This document shows positions 28,431 to 37,067 of a DNA stretch of 64,000 nucleotides, in pieces (position 1 is the first letter of the stretch; each line of letters starts with the position of its first letter). The position numbers and the translations under genes are program-made. The stretch spans positions 1 through 64,000 of the forward strand of contig PHFX01000154.1 of NCBI GenBank assembly GCA_007618135.1, in the 5' to 3' direction. The stretch comes from Candidatus Brocadia sp. WS118. GTDB lineage: Bacteria; Planctomycetota; Brocadiia; Brocadiales; Brocadiaceae. Under the pieces are notes generated by a model that worked only from the letters and a program-made list of their open reading frames with translations, had not been told where the DNA came from and searched no databases.

Positions 28431-29828
28431 TTATAATGGACAAAGACCGTATTCTTTTATTTTATTATATAATGTTGTTCTATTAATGCCCAGTATCTTG
28501 GCTGCCTCGGTTCTTCGCCAAGAAGTTTCATTAAGGACTTTCTGAATATGTTGTCTTTCAATATTAGCCAATGAACGAATATTTAGTGCTTCATTATTTT
28601 CTACATTACTCATACCATTAGTATTTACAGCACATCCTTTTCTTAAATCAATAGTAACTCCTATTTCTGGGTGTAATATACCGTTGCCTGCAATCAATAC
28701 AGCTCGCTCAATTACATTTTTCAACTCACGAATGTTTCCAGGCCATTTATATTCCAAAAGCATTTTCTCTGTTTCTGGAGGTATGTGATAAACATTCTTA
28801 TTAAATTCATTATTGTATTTATGCACAAAATGTTTCACCAAAAGCATAATATCATCTTTTCTTTCCCTCAATGGTGGAATATAAATCGGTAAAACCTTCA
28901 ATCTATAATAAAGATCTTTTCTAAAATTATCAGATTCAACTTCTTCTTCCAAATTTCTGTTTGTTGACGCAATAACTCTAACATCGATCTTAATATCATT
29001 AATTCCACCAACCCTTTTAAATTGTCGTTCTTGTAAAATTCTTAAAAGTTTTGCTTGTAACGTAACACCCATCTCGCCTATTTCATCCAAAAAGATAGTT
29101 CCTTTATCAGCAACTTCAAACAAACCAGGCTTTCCTGCTGTAATTGCACCCGTAAAGGAACCTTTTTCATACCCAAATAATTCCGCTTCAAGAAGACTCT
29201 CTGTCAAGGCTGCACAATTAATATCTACAAAACGACCGTTTTTCCTCGAACTTAAATGATGGACAGCCCTAGCTACGAGCTCCTTTCCTGTCCCACTTTC
29301 TCCTTGTATTAATACCGTTGTGGACGGACTCTTTGCTACCTGTTTAATAAGATTATAAATCGCTCTCATCTGATAACTATTCCCTATAATTACTGCCCCA
29401 GGCTCATCAGCAAAAGTGCACTGTTGTGCCCGCAGTTCAAGCACCTCCCTTCTTAATGCCTGGGTTCCTAGTGCCTTTTCCACAACTAACCTTAAATGTT
29501 CTGTTTTAAAAGGCTTTTCTAAATAGTCATAAGCCCCCATTTTCATCGCCTCTACCGCAGAATCAATACTTCCATATCCAGTCATAACAATTATCAAAGC
29601 ATTAGGATCTTTTGTTTTTACTTTTTCTAGAAGCTCTATTCCACACATATTAGGTAATCGTAAATCCAACAATACTAAGTCTGGTAAAAATTCATTTATC
29701 TTTTCCAATGCCTGCTCACTAGTTTCTGCTACAATAACGTCATACCCTAATCCCGATAAAAACTCCTTTATTGAAAAACGAATCGTTTCCTCATCGTCCA
29801 CAATAAGAATTATCGCTTTTGACGACAT
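28431..29828 (-). CDS. Second sigma-54 dependent response regulator
   Basis: The 465-residue protein has a receiver (about 5-122; DLVLLDLRLP, K in EKPF), an AAA+ domain (about 145-375; Walker A GESGTGKE, loop GSFTGA with Ala to Ser at the second position) and a Fis-like DNA-binding domain (TSWRRTEAAKILGINRTTLYNKI). The Phe that contacts sigma-54 is retained, so activity through RpoN is likely. It has no kinase gene beside it; the PAS kinase at 20892-22214 or an unlinked kinase may serve it. Together with the regulator at 19429-20823 it makes two RpoN activators in one block. Confidence 0.92.
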   Translation of the reverse strand: MSSKAIILIVDDEETIRFSIKEFLSGLGYDVIVAETSEQALEKINEFLPDLVLLDLRLPNMCGIELLEKVKTKDPNALIIVMTGYGSIDSAVEAMKMGAYDYLEKPFKTEHLRLVVEKALGTQALRREVLELRAQQCTFADEPGAVIIGNSYQMRAIYNLIKQVAKSPSTTVLIQGESGTGKELVARAVHHLSSRKNGRFVDINCAALTESLLEAELFGYEKGSFTGAITAGKPGLFEVADKGTIFLDEIGEMGVTLQAKLLRILQERQFKRVGGINDIKIDVRVIASTNRNLEEEVESDNFRKDLYYRLKVLPIYIPPLRERKDDIMLLVKHFVHKYNNEFNKNVYHIPPETEKMLLEYKWPGNIRELKNVIERAVLIAGNGILHPEIGVTIDLRKGCAVNTNGMSNVENNEALNIRSLANIERQHIQKVLNETSWRRTEAAKILGINRTTLYNKIKEYGLCPL

Positions 29829-29986
29829 TTATACCCCCTTTTCTACAAAAACAACATATCAAACCATTAAAATATTGTCCAAAATTTAGACGAACACATA
29901 GAAAACCACAATAATGTGTTGAATATTTCAACATGTCCAGATGATATACTTTATTTTTTAGAATAGCAAACAATATTCCATCTGCA

Positions 29987-31165
29987 TCATTTCTCATACG
30001 CACCTTTTGATGACTGCAATCGTTTAATCGCCTCTTTTACTTTAGAATTTTCCATTATATTCTTTGTATATTTCAGGCTATACTGATATTGCTCAATAGC
30101 GCCTAAGATGTCACCACTAGCCTCATATACAGAAGCAAGATTTAATCTCGTCTCATTATCAGCCTGATTAGTGCTTAAAACCCGGCTAAATGCGCTAATA
30201 GCCAATTCATTTTTGCCTTTAAGTTTATACAATTCCCCCAGATGCTTATAGTATTTTATCTGGTTTACGGGATAGATCGGGATTACTCGATTATAAACAT
30301 CAATAGCATCATCAAACCGCTTCATGGCACAATAAATATTAGCCAGTTCATAAAAAGGATCTATTCCTAAAGACGATAAACAACGGATATCTTCCTCATT
30401 AGCAGTAAACAAGTTTAATAGCACTTTACCTTCTTCAATTAAATGGTTCCTCATTTCTTGATGTCCCAAATAATGTGAAAATAAAATACAATGAATTAAA
30501 AATGAGCAAGGTATCTCAGAAGAAAGATTTCTTAATCTTTCAGTCGCTTCTTCATAGGTAAAATTTCCTTGTTGATAGTTGCATTGTATATAGTCAATTT
30601 CCGTTTGCACATTTGCGCCTTTACATACATTAACAATTTGTTGCGAGAGCTGCTCTATCAGTTCCAATATTTTTTCCTTTGATTCACATTCACCAACTAA
30701 GACGCTTAGCGTTTCTTTTGCTTTCACATGTATAACCTCAATATCGGCCCGAAACATGTCTCCAAACTGGTTTAAAGTTCCTTTAAGAGCAAAACCTGCC
30801 TTTATTTTTTCCGCAACCCGAATGATTATCTTTGGATCAACTTTAGCAAATAAATCAACAATATTTGCCTTTGTCAGTCCATTTTTCACATCCGCATTCT
30901 CAATTTTAATAATATTATACAACATGGCTTCTTGCATGAATTCATATGTACGCTCTTGTTCCGTCACTGTAAAATATCCAGAACGAATTAATTCAGTCCG
31001 CATTACATCATCAACTCCTAGGATAAAACTATTTGGATCACAATTGTACCTAAAGGGAAAAACAACGATCTTTACCTTTCTTTCGTTTCCGGAAATACTA
31101 CCAAGAAAACTAATAGAAAATATGAACAACAATGCAAGAAGTTTATAAAATATCTTCAAACGCAT
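29987..31165 (-). CDS. Secreted protein with TolB-N-like domain and TPRs
   Basis: The ATG at 31165 (392 residues) is preferred over an upstream TTG because AGGG lies 7 bases before it. A signal peptide (about 1-25) precedes a TolB N-terminal-like or CsgG-like domain (about 30-160; VVFPFRYNCDPNSFILGVDDVMRTELIRSGYFTVTE), which in such proteins forms an alpha/beta envelope module. TPR units follow in the C-terminal half (about 250-385). Similar TPR proteins recur in this block. It is probably periplasmic; the function is unknown. The gene begins just past the flgM operon terminator, so it must have its own promoter or depend on read-through. Confidence 0.7.
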   Translation of the reverse strand: MRLKIFYKLLALLFIFSISFLGSISGNERKVKIVVFPFRYNCDPNSFILGVDDVMRTELIRSGYFTVTEQERTYEFMQEAMLYNIIKIENADVKNGLTKANIVDLFAKVDPKIIIRVAEKIKAGFALKGTLNQFGDMFRADIEVIHVKAKETLSVLVGECESKEKILELIEQLSQQIVNVCKGANVQTEIDYIQCNYQQGNFTYEEATERLRNLSSEIPCSFLIHCILFSHYLGHQEMRNHLIEEGKVLLNLFTANEEDIRCLSSLGIDPFYELANIYCAMKRFDDAIDVYNRVIPIYPVNQIKYYKHLGELYKLKGKNELAISAFSRVLSTNQADNETRLNLASVYEASGDILGAIEQYQYSLKYTKNIMENSKVKEAIKRLQSSKGAYEK

Positions 31166-31204
31166 TTGGAGCCCTACCAAAATTTATAATCACAAATGTA
31201 TTTA

Positions 31205-31257
31205 AAATAAAAAAAGCCCGCTAATTTGTATTTCAATATTATACAAACTGACAGGCT
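31205..31257 (-). terminator. Rho-independent terminator of the flgM operon
   Basis: On the minus strand a 17-base-pair stem with one mismatch and a few G-T pairs (31257-31241 pairing with 31231-31215) closes a 9-base loop and is followed directly by a run of seven T and more AT. It lies 44 bases past the stop of the small zinc-ribbon gene and separates flgM from the TolB/TPR gene. Confidence 0.88.
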
Positions 31258-31300
31258 CTATAGTAATCATAACTAAACAGTTATTTTACAGAACACACAT

Positions 31301-31495
31301 TTAAATTGCCGAAAAAAACCTACAATTTACACCATCCTTATGTATCTTGATACATATCGTTCTCATGCATTTTGGGCATCTACCTTCGTACGCTGTTTCT
31401 TCTTTATTCGTATAAACCCTTGTATATATGTTACAACAATCGAATTTGACACCAATATACCGTTTTGGAATATCTGTTGTCCTATTTTCTACCAT
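31301..31495 (-). CDS. Small zinc-ribbon-like protein downstream of flgM
   Basis: The ATG at 31495 (64 residues) is chosen for the AGAGG site 5 bases upstream. The sequence has a CC pair (residues 19-20), then RCPKC further on, and ends in a hydrophobic, basic tail; the Cys spacing suggests a small zinc ribbon. I do not recognise a named family. It starts 11 bases after flgM stops and shares its terminator, so it is co-expressed with the anti-sigma factor. Confidence 0.6.
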   Translation of the reverse strand: MVENRTTDIPKRYIGVKFDCCNIYTRVYTNKEETAYEGRCPKCMRTICIKIHKDGVNCRFFSAI

Positions 31496-31505
31496 AAATA
31501 CCTCT

Positions 31506-31832
31506 TCACTTCTTATTACCAAAGATATCTATGATCTTTTCTGCTACCTGCAAAATCACTTCAGGCCTCTCATAAAAACCATCTTTTATTTTTGCTTTAA
31601 ATTCCTCAATCTTTTCAGATCTTACATCAGGCATCTCACTTACAAGTGTCTTCAGATTAGTCATCGTCTGGACTAGTTTTCTTGCTTCTTTGGAGATATC
31701 GACAGAATCATTTTTTTTATCTTCAGAATAATCTTCCTTGTTGGTTTTTATTTGCAATTGATTTTCCTCAACATAATTCGAATTAACACCTTTGGTATGC
31801 GGAGAAGCATTAGTAACATCTTTTATTGTCAT
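31506..31832 (-). CDS. flgM: Anti-sigma-28 factor FlgM
   Basis: The 108-residue protein has a disordered polar N-terminal half and the FlgM C-terminal half: DSVDISKEARKLVQ (about 47-60) and PDVRSEKIEEFKAKIKDGFY (about 74-93), which binds FliA. FlgM is secreted through the finished hook so that FliA is freed. A strong AGGAGG lies 5 bases before the ATG, and a sigma-28-like promoter is at 31954-31980. Confidence 0.92.
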   Translation of the reverse strand: MTIKDVTNASPHTKGVNSNYVEENQLQIKTNKEDYSEDKKNDSVDISKEARKLVQTMTNLKTLVSEMPDVRSEKIEEFKAKIKDGFYERPEVILQVAEKIIDIFGNKK

Positions 31833-31953
31833 ATTACCCTCCTAAAAAAGTCATATTAACTTTGTACATTATAAAGAGTTTATTTAATCTAAATCGAATA
31901 ATAACATAGAAACACCTTACTACGGTGCATTATTAAACATTGTTTATTTTTAT

Positions 31954-31980
31954 ATATCGGAATATTTTATAAATAATTTA
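31954..31980 (-). promoter_or_regulatory. Sigma-28-like promoter upstream of flgM
   Basis: On the minus strand TAAA, 15 bases, then TCCGATAT matches the FliA consensus TAAA-N15-GCCGATAA at 10 of 12 positions with exact spacing. The start point would lie near 31944, giving a leader of about 110 bases before flgM. A FliA-driven flgM is the usual feedback loop. Confidence 0.6.
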
Positions 31981-31989
31981 AATCTTTTC

Positions 31990-32392
31990 AACCCGAATCC
32001 CGAGACAACATATTCGTAATATATCATAAATATTTGTTCAATAATAAGATAAGACTAAAACAAATAAGGCCTATGGCTCACTATTAAAAAAGGCAAATAT
32101 ATTCATAAAACCTTTTATTTAAAGGCCTTATCCGTGAATATTAACAAAAACATTTGAAAAGAAATTAATCCGAAAACTACAAAAGCAATTTGACTACAAG
32201 CGCGCCCATTATACACCTTTAACAATGATATAGTAATATTGTCTGGACTTTATCCATTTTTTGTAAACTTTATGAGTTTGATCGGCTTAAAAGATATTCC
32301 CACCACCAACGTTCAGTTACAACGTAAATGGTAATTATACTCAAATATGGATATATTCCATATGATTTTTACAGCATCTTCCATTAAATTCT
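31990..32392. other. Gene-free AT-rich stretch upstream of flgM
   Basis: No coding frame is supported on either strand between the flgM promoter and the end of the TIR pseudogene. No repeat of the families seen elsewhere in the window was found here. Confidence 0.5.
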
Positions 32393-32847
32393 TTATCGGT
32401 TGAAACGTAACTTTATTTTGAGGACACTTCCCTCATTTATTTGTTCTTTTGGGCACATTTTCTCAACTGGTTCAATACCGGCTTTCTGACTACTGTCGAC
32501 TTCCTGCTCTCTCAGTATCTTATTGATTTGTTCAAAATGATAAAACACTTCATCCTGCCCCCCGGCTCATGCCCATCACAGTACCTTACTCATGGATTTA
32601 CCGCCTGATATTTAGACAGACTCGCATTTTCCTCGAACGAGGAACGACTGACGATCACCGGGAGGATGACGGCATCTTTCCTTTCTGCTCGGCCAGCAGG
32701 GGAGGCAATTCGCCGTTAACAATAAAATCGCAGGTCTATTACCCATTTCCGCTCCAAAGGCTTCAAACAGACCTTCAGTTTGTCCAGCCATGGCTTATCG
32801 GCATAACAATAGGAGATGAGTACGTTTTTCCTCTGAGATTGAGTCAT
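32393..32847 (-). pseudogene. Decayed TIR-domain gene
   Basis: From the ATG at 32847 the frame reads a TIR-like start (NVLISYCYADKPWLDKLKVCLKPLER, then VIDL) and hits a stop near 32719. In other frames the same gene continues: DFIVNGELPPLLAEQK, then after another shift DAVILPVIVSRSSFEENASLSKYQAVNP, then after more damage DEVFYHFEQINKILREQE to a stop at 32393. About 35 residues between VIDL and DFIV seem to be deleted. The order and phrases match TIR-domain proteins that act as NAD-degrading defence effectors or signalling modules. At least three lesions make it a pseudogene. It abuts the helicase gene. Confidence 0.8.
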
Positions 32848-32881
32848 TAGTATTTTATTTGTCGATAAAAGTCTGATGTAT

Positions 32882-32915
32882 TTCCTGAAACTTGCACTCG
32901 TGCAAGTTTCAGGAA
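32882..32915 (-). terminator. Perfect hairpin at the end of the helicase gene
   Basis: A 16-base stem (TTCCTGAAACTTGCAC and its complement) with a minimal loop begins one base after the stop codon of the helicase. There is no strong T-tract. It closely resembles the hairpin at 153-190, including the CACTCGTG-type centre, so it is a repeated element and may protect or end the transcript. Confidence 0.5.
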
Positions 32916-35900
32916 TCAAATCGATACTGCCTTACCTACCCTAAGGAAGACGAGCTTGAATTCAGGGTTGTCTCTGTTAAGACAGCGCTTGACGGCTTCA
33001 ACATAAATTTCTTTCTGCCGACGATATTTCTCTGTATGCTGTGCTATGTCACATGATATTACCCGCTCTGTCTTATAATCGGCGATGATAATGCGGTCGT
33101 CTGTTTTATACAGGATATCGATTGTGCCTCTCATGATCTCCCCGTTCCACTTGAGTAGAATGGGTACTTCTCGTCCGAGTATCTCTGCGTCCTGTAGCTC
33201 CCTGTAAGCCTCTGAGTCAATGAAGTCGGACAATATCTTTAATGACTCTGCTTTTATTTGTTCTGTGTCTTGAATTTGCAAGGGAGTAAATAGAGGAAAA
33301 TGTGGTTTTGCAACCACCCCTTTTTCCCTTCCTTCGTAAGGAGGGAATTTTGGAAGGAATTCTCCTTTATACATGGAATCGTCCATTTGCTGTTGAATAA
33401 CAGTCCCTCCATTATTTTTTTCATTGGTGAGTGCCCATTTTATGGCCGAATCGACCAATTTTTCTAATCTTTCTTTTTTCCCTTGAAAATCCCATCCTTC
33501 CAATACTCTGTGGCAAACAGAGCCAACTATTGCAGCATAGCTTAAACCAAACTCCGTCACCTTCTCAACCTCACGCACAACTACAAGAGGTTCTCTTGGA
33601 ATTGCCTCTTTCTTGGAAATGGCCGATGGAGAGACAAAGAGTGGCTTCTTGATCGTTTCAGTCATTGTAGCCTCTCTTTTTTTCCATATTTCGATAAAGG
33701 CTGACCAGTCGACATCCCAGGCCTTTTCTTTCAGCGCCTTTTGCGGGCGATGTGTCCCATCAAACCTGAAATACTCAACAAAGACATCTGCTTTTCCTAA
33801 AGAAAACTTCCCTTTGGAGGGTAATGCATTTTCACCCTCTTTTGAGTAACCAGGGTTTTTGAATGTTTCGTCTCCAAGATTTACACCGGCTGCGCCTCTT
33901 AGCGATTGCGCAACGAGTCCCATGTAAGATTTATCGTCGTCTTTTCGTAACCCCGTAAGGATCAACCGCTCCTTTGCCCTGGTCAAAGCCACATACAAAA
34001 CACGCTTTTCTTCTTCCCACGAACGGTCATTGAGTTTCTTTTCAATCACAATACTTTGCAGATTCCTCACTTGCTGATCTCTCTGACCAATCACAATGCC
34101 TGTCGTGGACGCAGACCAATCAAATACCGCACCGTCTAACACCTCCCGGTCATTTTTTACTTGACCGTGCAGATTGCCCAAGATAACAACGGGAAATTCA
34201 AGCCCCTTCGATTTATGAATGGACAAGATTTTCACGACGTCCAATGTCTCATCTGAAAGCGGGCTTTCCCCTTCTTCCCTAGCTTCTTTTATCCGTACCG
34301 TGATGCGGTTGATAAAGTTTTTCAGTGAAATACCCTCGGACTGTTCCATATCGCAAGCCATCTGGTAAAGTTTCCAGAGGTTGGCCAGCTTCTGTTCACC
34401 ATGCCAGGCACTGGCGGTAATCTCGGCAAGATGGGTGCTGTCCAAAATCTCTGCGACAAGTTGAGAAACGGGGATTATGCCTGTCCGTGCATGGGTTTTT
34501 CTTAAAAAATGGTAGAAAGGCTCTACAATAGCTTTATAATAAGGTGTAAATTTCTCCGTTTCCCCCTTGCTAATCCCTCTTAGTTCCCCTTTACCAAAGG
34601 GGAATTTAGGAGGATTAGCTTTATTGTCCTTTGTGTCATGATGAGACATAGATGTTTCGTCTGAGATTGATTTGCAGTAGTCCAATAGGTGATTTTCTTT
34701 CAATTCATATATCTCGCGGTCAGTTAAGCCTACAATAGGTGAGCGCAGTACACCCACCAATGCAATCAGATCGTGAGGATTCTCGATTATGCGCAGGAGG
34801 TTTATAAAATCGAGGATTTCCTGGGTGGTATAGAAGTATTTTTCACCTTCCACGATATAAGGGATGCCGTATCTTTTGAGCGCCTCAACATAAGGCCTCA
34901 CCTGCGTAAATGCCCGCAATAACAGCACAACGTCCTTGTATGCAAGCTTGCGAATCCCGTTTTCAGCCAGTGGATCTTCCATGGTTTCATGATTCACGTG
35001 TCTGATAATCCATCGTGCAATCCACTCTGCCTCTGCCTCCCTTGCCTCATCTGCCTTGAGTTCTTCGCCTTCCTTATCAGAAACCAGGACCAGCTCAACT
35101 TTCTGGAAAGGGCGTCTCTTAAGTCTATTCGCATGGATAGGAATATAGTGTGGTTGTAAGCCCGGCTGTTCCACCATGATTCTTCCGTCAAACAGCTGGT
35201 TTATCACCTCGATAATACCGGAATGACTCCTGAAATTTTCTTGTAATTTCAACGGCTCGTCCTGTCCGCACACCTGTTTAACCACATATTCATAAGCCTC
35301 AATATCCGCCCTGCGGAAGGCATAAATGGACTGCTTGGGATCACCTACAATAAAGAGTTTTCCCTGCTCAAGAATTACCTTTCGAGCATTTGTGTTGTAA
35401 TGTTCCAATGCCTCAGAGAGAAAAAGGACGATTTCATATTGGATAGGATCGGTATCCTGAAACTCATCGACAAGCATCGTTCGGAAATCGTTTTTCAGTT
35501 TTTCGCGAATATAACGGTACTCTTTCTTTTGCAGTAAATCCCTGGTAAGGGTAAGCAGTCCGTCAAAAGAGACATATCCCTGCGACAGATACGTTTGCCG
35601 GAAGGCCTTTGCAAACGGAAGGATAAGGTCAATCGTGACCGTAATAAAGGCATCATCAACGTTTTTTAATTTCTTTAATACGGCATGACACTCTTTTGCA
35701 AGTTCCTGTGCGGTTACAAACCCTTCGTCCGTCCAACCGGTCTTTGCTTCAGAAGGTTTTTTATCGAGATCGTACTCTAACGTATGCAGATACCCGATAC
35801 CCTGCTTTTTTATTGCATTCAGAATTTTCGATAGTTCCTGTAATTGCGAGAGGAGTTTGTTATTGGGCTTTTCACAGTATGGAACAATCTTGATAATTCC

Positions 35901-36617
35901 ATGAGAAATGGAATCGATCAGAGCTTGGACTTTGTATGCATTGTCTATTTCTGACAAAAGGGTATCCAGAGGAATAGAAAACTCTGACATTTTCTTTGTC
36001 AGGTCTTTGAGATATGCAAGGTCTAATCGTCTCAATATCTCCTTCCAGCGATGCGCGTTAGGAGAAGTTAGTGCAAGTTCTTTCTCGACCCATGTATTCC
36101 ATTCTTTATCAAAGAGTTCCTCAAATGCATCGCCTTCATCCACAGTAAATCCAGGCACTACCCCTGATTCGATGGGATAGAGACGTAATATATAGGCTGC
36201 AAAGCTATGAATCGTCCCGATAAGGGCATTGTCCATATCCTCCAGAGACTTCCTTGCACGGCGTTCAATCTCGGCATGAGTTGTTTGATACGTATCGCGG
36301 ATATGCGCAAGAAATTTCTCTCTCTTTCTCTGTTCTTCTGATGGGGCATTTCCATTAATGACAGCAACAATCTTTTCCAGCTCCCCCATCAGCCTCACCT
36401 TCATATCGCTGGCAGCCTTTTCCGTAAAGGTCATGGCCACAATCCTGAGGATGGGACTCTCTTCTTTTTGAAACCTCTTATGACCCAAAAGCAGGTGCAA
36501 CATCCGATTCACCAGGAGCGTGGTCTTACCCGTGCCAGCCCCGGCGATCACAACGATATTTCTGTCCAGTTCGGATACGGCAATTTCTCGTATTTCGTTA
36601 TCGATAGGTTTTTGCAT
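32916..36617 (-). CDS. AddA/RecB-like helicase-nuclease
   Basis: From the ATG at 36617 the protein has 1233 residues. The N-terminal UvrD/SF1 helicase has Walker A AGAGTGKT (about 25-32), DEFQDTD (motif II), GDPKQSIYAFR (motif III) and late motifs KILSIHKSKGLEFPVV and VALTRAKERL. The C terminus holds a PD-(D/E)XK nuclease (about 1150-1210; GTIDILYK ... IIADYKTE). This is the AddA layout, for double-strand-break repair with AddB; no addB lies nearby. Two segments (about residues 660-685 and 1085-1115) look like palindromic repeats read in frame (see 33300-33370 and 34560-34620). No good ribosome-binding site is visible. Confidence 0.9.
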   Translation of the reverse strand: MQKPIDNEIREIAVSELDRNIVVIAGAGTGKTTLLVNRMLHLLLGHKRFQKEESPILRIVAMTFTEKAASDMKVRLMGELEKIVAVINGNAPSEEQRKREKFLAHIRDTYQTTHAEIERRARKSLEDMDNALIGTIHSFAAYILRLYPIESGVVPGFTVDEGDAFEELFDKEWNTWVEKELALTSPNAHRWKEILRRLDLAYLKDLTKKMSEFSIPLDTLLSEIDNAYKVQALIDSISHGIIKIVPYCEKPNNKLLSQLQELSKILNAIKKQGIGYLHTLEYDLDKKPSEAKTGWTDEGFVTAQELAKECHAVLKKLKNVDDAFITVTIDLILPFAKAFRQTYLSQGYVSFDGLLTLTRDLLQKKEYRYIREKLKNDFRTMLVDEFQDTDPIQYEIVLFLSEALEHYNTNARKVILEQGKLFIVGDPKQSIYAFRRADIEAYEYVVKQVCGQDEPLKLQENFRSHSGIIEVINQLFDGRIMVEQPGLQPHYIPIHANRLKRRPFQKVELVLVSDKEGEELKADEAREAEAEWIARWIIRHVNHETMEDPLAENGIRKLAYKDVVLLLRAFTQVRPYVEALKRYGIPYIVEGEKYFYTTQEILDFINLLRIIENPHDLIALVGVLRSPIVGLTDREIYELKENHLLDYCKSISDETSMSHHDTKDNKANPPKFPFGKGELRGISKGETEKFTPYYKAIVEPFYHFLRKTHARTGIIPVSQLVAEILDSTHLAEITASAWHGEQKLANLWKLYQMACDMEQSEGISLKNFINRITVRIKEAREEGESPLSDETLDVVKILSIHKSKGLEFPVVILGNLHGQVKNDREVLDGAVFDWSASTTGIVIGQRDQQVRNLQSIVIEKKLNDRSWEEEKRVLYVALTRAKERLILTGLRKDDDKSYMGLVAQSLRGAAGVNLGDETFKNPGYSKEGENALPSKGKFSLGKADVFVEYFRFDGTHRPQKALKEKAWDVDWSAFIEIWKKREATMTETIKKPLFVSPSAISKKEAIPREPLVVVREVEKVTEFGLSYAAIVGSVCHRVLEGWDFQGKKERLEKLVDSAIKWALTNEKNNGGTVIQQQMDDSMYKGEFLPKFPPYEGREKGVVAKPHFPLFTPLQIQDTEQIKAESLKILSDFIDSEAYRELQDAEILGREVPILLKWNGEIMRGTIDILYKTDDRIIIADYKTERVISCDIAQHTEKYRRQKEIYVEAVKRCLNRDNPEFKLVFLRVGKAVSI
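33305..33366. repeat. Palindromic repeat inside the helicase gene (C-terminal part)
   Basis: The stretch holds TTCCCTCCTTACGAAGGAAGG-like inverted halves (CCCTTCCTTCGTAAGGAGGGAA on the plus strand) followed by GGAAGGAATTC. In protein it gives a Pro/Gly-rich segment (LPKFPPYEGREKG) of the kind made by intergenic palindromes, out of character with the flanking domain. The frame stays open. Confidence 0.55.
34562..34617. repeat. Palindromic repeat inside the helicase gene (middle)
   Basis: Plus-strand TTCCCCTTTACCAAAGGGGAA forms a hairpin flanked by CTAATCC and GGATTAG, an outer inverted repeat. In protein it reads NPPKFPFGKGELRGISKG, typical of repeat-derived coding inserts. The insertion is in frame and lies in a variable part of the helicase (residues about 665-682). 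Confidence 0.65.
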
Positions 36618-36629
36618 GATGAAAAACAA

Positions 36630-37067
36630 AAGGCAGGTTATTGGAATAAAAAACGAAATGAATACATCAAATTATGGGTAAGGATAGCTTAAATCTTTCT
36701 CTGCGTCCTCAGCGTACTCTGCGGTGAACTACGTCTCTTTGCGGCTTCGTGTCTTTGTGTGATTACAAAAGTTTGAAATTTCTGAACACGAAAAGAGATT
36801 CTTCGCTTCGCTCAGAATGACAAATCTTCATGCCCTTTTGTGAGCCTTTGATTCATGGGTTGAGTAAGGTTGGGTTTAAATTAGGCCCTCGGCTACTTTC
36901 CCCCCATAATCCCCCCGTTTACGGGGGGATTATGGGGGGGGGGTAATTGAAATTCCTACACATGAACGTAAGTGAAACCCAACATCAACCTACGTCCCGT
37001 TATTACATTATTTTGCCGGCATGAGAAACAATACAGAAATTTATTCCTCTCTTTTTTACTCAGTTTT
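36630..37067. other. Intergenic stretch of dispersed repeat pieces
   Basis: No gene is supported. The stretch holds a CTTTGCGG-type repeat fragment (about 36700-36770, related to pieces at 59346-59365 and 62255-62270), a copy of the AAAAGAGATTCTTCGCTTCG element (36791-36825, second copy at 63940-63972) and a complete modular palindromic repeat (36878-36963). It separates the helicase from the bat operon. Confidence 0.7.
36878..36963 (+). repeat. Modular palindromic repeat, copy 1
   Basis: Left end AAATTAGGCCCTCGGCTAC, a core with C-runs and G-runs around CCCCCCGTTTACGGGGGG, and right end AATTGAAATTCCTACACAT. Both ends recur at 42003-42273, 48611-48692, 55016-55161 (inverted) and 61028-61361. 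Confidence 0.85.

Noticed and set aside
29791-30003. Minus-strand frame of 70 codons between the NtrC-type and TolB/TPR genes
   Set aside because: It overlaps the ends of both neighbours in another frame and lacks a start signal.
32393-32418. A FliA-like TAAAGTTA and CCGATAA pair on the minus strand
   Set aside because: The spacing is 11 instead of 15 bases and the site lies in the end of the TIR pseudogene with no gene to drive.
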